The translations under genes were made by a program, and so were the position numbers. The notes under the pieces are model-generated. The model was not told where the DNA came from. It did no database searches and saw only the letters and a list, made by a program, of their open reading frames with translations. Below are positions 62,569 to 64,000 of a stretch of 64,000 bases of DNA, one piece after another; the stretch's first letter is position 1; each line of letters starts with the position of its first letter. Where the stretch lies: NCBI RefSeq assembly GCF_014202575.1, contig NZ_JACHHB010000015.1:28303-92302 (forward strand), written 5' to 3'. Source of the DNA: Texcoconibacillus texcoconensis. GTDB lineage: Bacteria; Bacillota; Bacilli; Bacillales; Salisediminibacteriaceae.

Positions 62569-63741
62569 CTATCGACGATAAACTAAATGACCATTGATAT
62601 ATGTTGCTTTTATTTCAAGAGATTCATTTAAAATAACTAGGTCGGCATCCTTACCAGCAGTAATACTTCCTTTTCGATTAGCCACACCAATTTGTTTTGC
62701 TGGATTTAAAGAGGCCATCTTCACTGCTTCTTTTAAAGAACAAGAAGTAAACTGGATCATATTTTTTACTCCGTCAATCATGTGCAACGTACTACCTGCC
62801 AGCGTCCCATCAGCCAAATACGCTCGTTGATTTTCAACTTTCACTGGTTGGCCTCCGAGTTCATAATCCCCATCGCCAAGCCCTTTAGCACGAATAGAAT
62901 CTGTGATTAAAACAATGCCGTCTTCACCTTTTTGATGATACGTAATCTCTACCATTTCGGGACTTATATGAACACCGTCTACAATGAGTTCTGCGATGAT
63001 GTTTTGATTTAAAAACACCCCCCCCACTGTACCTACTTCTCTATGATGCATTCCTCTCATACCATTAAATAAATGTGTCGCGTGCGTCGCTCCTGCCGCA
63101 TTTGCTTTTTGAACTTCTGCCGATGTTGCATCGGAATGACCAATTGAAGCAATAACCCCCGTTTGGTTTAATGCCGTCACAAGTTCCTCTCCGCCCGGTT
63201 CTTCAGGTGCCATCGTTACTAGACGAATCAATTGCTTTGCTTCATCTTGAAATCGCTCAAATTGTTCAAGATTCGGCGCTTGTATATGTTCTTTGGGCTG
63301 TGCTCCTGCCCGTTTCTCAGCAATAAACGGACCTTCTAAATGAATACCAACAATCTCTGCCCCGTCACCTACTTGTGCTTCGTGTACGCGCGCAACAGTT
63401 TGCAATGCCTTGTATTTATTTTCAACACTTTGCGTAATTGTCGTCGGTAAAAAAGATGTCGTCCCTTCAGATGGTAATGATTTGGAGATTTTTTTAACCG
63501 AATCATCTTTACCATCCATCACGTCATAACCAACAGATCCATGTATATGAATATCGATGAAACCTGGGACGAGCTTATCTCCTTTTTCAAGCTCAACAAC
63601 AGTTGTATGAGGATCTACTTTCTCTAGTTCTCCTTCTCCGACTGCAACAATTTGACCAGCTTGTACATGGACGTAACCACAAGCAATTGTTTTTTCTTCA
63701 GTAATGACTTCACCATTTTTAAAAATGAGCGATTCTGGCAT
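62569..63741 (-). CDS. nagA: N-acetylglucosamine-6-phosphate deacetylase
   Basis: Removes the acetyl group of GlcNAc-6-P, the first committed step of amino-sugar catabolism. 390 residues. Metal ligands lie in PGFIDIHIHG (two His), HLEGPF (Glu), IGHSDAT (His) and ATHLFNGM (His); the catalytic Asp is in LITDSI. The start is ATG 63741, 8 nt after AAAGGAGA; the ATG at 63747 abuts that site. First gene of the nag operon, 12 nt before nagB. Confidence 0.95.
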   Translation of the reverse strand: MPESLIFKNGEVITEEKTIACGYVHVQAGQIVAVGEGELEKVDPHTTVVELEKGDKLVPGFIDIHIHGSVGYDVMDGKDDSVKKISKSLPSEGTTSFLPTTITQSVENKYKALQTVARVHEAQVGDGAEIVGIHLEGPFIAEKRAGAQPKEHIQAPNLEQFERFQDEAKQLIRLVTMAPEEPGGEELVTALNQTGVIASIGHSDATSAEVQKANAAGATHATHLFNGMRGMHHREVGTVGGVFLNQNIIAELIVDGVHISPEMVEITYHQKGEDGIVLITDSIRAKGLGDGDYELGGQPVKVENQRAYLADGTLAGSTLHMIDGVKNMIQFTSCSLKEAVKMASLNPAKQIGVANRKGSITAGKDADLVILNESLEIKATYINGHLVYRR

Positions 63742-63767
63742 AATCATTCTCCTTTTCTCCTTATGAA

Positions 63768-63804
63768 CCTAATATAACATACGGACTTATAGTGGTCTAT
63801 ACCT
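63768..63804 (-). promoter_or_regulatory. nag promoter with dre-like NagR operator
   Basis: Plus-strand TGGTCTATACCT (63793-63804) resembles the NagR operator core TGGTCTAGACCA. On the minus strand TAGACC lies 17 nt before TATATT (a -10 candidate near 63774), so the operator would overlap the -35. Confidence 0.62.
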
Positions 63805-64000
63805 TTATGTCGTTTATTATTAAAAAAGGGGTTGTCCCAAAACCCCCTTTAAACAAAAAGAGAACCAACCGTGATAGGTAAAATTCACGGTTGGTTCTCT
63901 TTTTATTATGGTTTAGTCTCCGAAACAGGCGGTCCACCTCCGCCTGTTTCAGGAAGTTGTGGGCGATGGTCACTAAACCAAATTCGAGGTGGACTTTATC
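63797..64000 (-). CDS. Transposase C-terminus, probably IS1182 family (partial)
   Basis: A minus-strand frame enters from the right edge and reads KVHLEFGLVTIAHNFLKQA, the characteristic C-terminal block of IS1182-type DDE transposases, then continues with a Lys/Arg-rich tail through the terminal hairpins. In this frame the first stop (TAG at 63797-63799) lies beyond the presumed element end, inside the nag operator; a shifted frame stops near 63913, so the true end could be earlier if there is a frameshift. Only about 67 codons are visible. Confidence 0.6.
   Translation of the reverse strand, partial: DKVHLEFGLVTIAHNFLKQAEVDRLFRRLNHNKKRTNREFYLSRLVLFLFKGGFGTTPFLIINDIKV
63828..64000. mobile_element. 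End of an insertion sequence (IS1182-like), partial
   Basis: The probable terminal inverted repeat starts GGGGTTGTCCCAAAACCCCC at 63828. Inside it are a 20-bp hairpin (AAAAAGAGAACCAACCGTGA and its complement, 63858-63907) that can act as the transposase terminator, and a second hairpin AAACAGGCGG/CCGCCTGTTT near 63925-63951. The other end and the target duplication lie outside the window. Inserted about 25 bp upstream of the nag -35 region. Confidence 0.65.

Overview
The window looks like the chromosome of an endospore-forming, low-to-moderate GC Bacillota, most likely a Bacillaceae member. Evidence seen in the sequence: AGGAGG-type ribosome binding sites with frequent TTG/GTG starts, addBA-sbcDC in one operon, a PdaA-type spore-cortex deacetylase, YfkAB, YfkD, SE1561, FbpB-like and VLRF1 family proteins, and paired CspB-type cold-shock genes. 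Several secreted or surface proteins are very acidic, which would fit a salt- or alkali-tolerant species, but the genus cannot be fixed from this stretch. Apart from one insertion-sequence end at the right edge, the region reads as ordinary chromosome.

Layout. 1-8.3 kb: AlkA-type glycosylase (cut by the left edge), GAF protein, pdaA, an acidic LPPGH-repeat surface protein, class I fumarase, a histidine phosphatase with an SE1561 protein, the radical-SAM protein YfkAB and YfkD. 8.4-12.2 kb: arsenic operon acr3-arsC-arsD-arsA with its own promoter and terminator but no arsR. 12.3-15.5 kb: MATE pump, OsmC, MFS pump. 15.5-16.7 kb: two near-identical cold-shock gene modules, each with promoter, about 260-320 nt leader, gene and terminator. 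16.7-20.1 kb: VLRF1, a 35-codon ORF, a tandem array of 30-codon micro-ORFs, a YtxH-like protein, a possible ferritin-fold protein and FbpB. 20.4-25 kb: acylphosphatase, UspA, a siderophore-type lysine/ornithine hydroxylase, and adenine deaminase behind a guanine-class purine riboswitch. 25-34 kb: AdhE, an Eis-like acetyltransferase, an aldehyde dehydrogenase, a second MATE pump, a relic of a binding-protein gene and a Zur-box-controlled COG0523 GTPase.

34-40.2 kb: one operon carries class I and class III ribonucleotide reductases (nrdA-nrdB-nrdD-nrdG), read from a promoter region with two NrdR-box-like sites, through a cobalamin riboswitch and a terminator. 40.3-44.1 kb: an autoregulated TetR plus small multidrug exporter pair, DoxX, DUF5665, VOC and GNAT proteins, and a tRNA-Pro(GGG). 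44.3-48.8 kb: panF-yhdT, an acyl-CoA dehydrogenase preceded by two small coupled ORFs, a thioredoxin-like protein and DUF4870. 48.8-60.7 kb: the recombination and repair operon addB-addA-sbcD-sbcC. 61-63.8 kb: nagA-nagB-nagR with an upstream dre-like operator. 63.8-64 kb: the end of an IS element, probably IS1182 family.

Themes. Regulation is unusually readable: two riboswitches with terminators, paired TetR operators, a Zur box, NrdR-like boxes, a dre site and duplicated structured cold-shock leaders can all be seen. The least explained item is the minus-strand tandem micro-ORF array at 17.8-18.5 kb.
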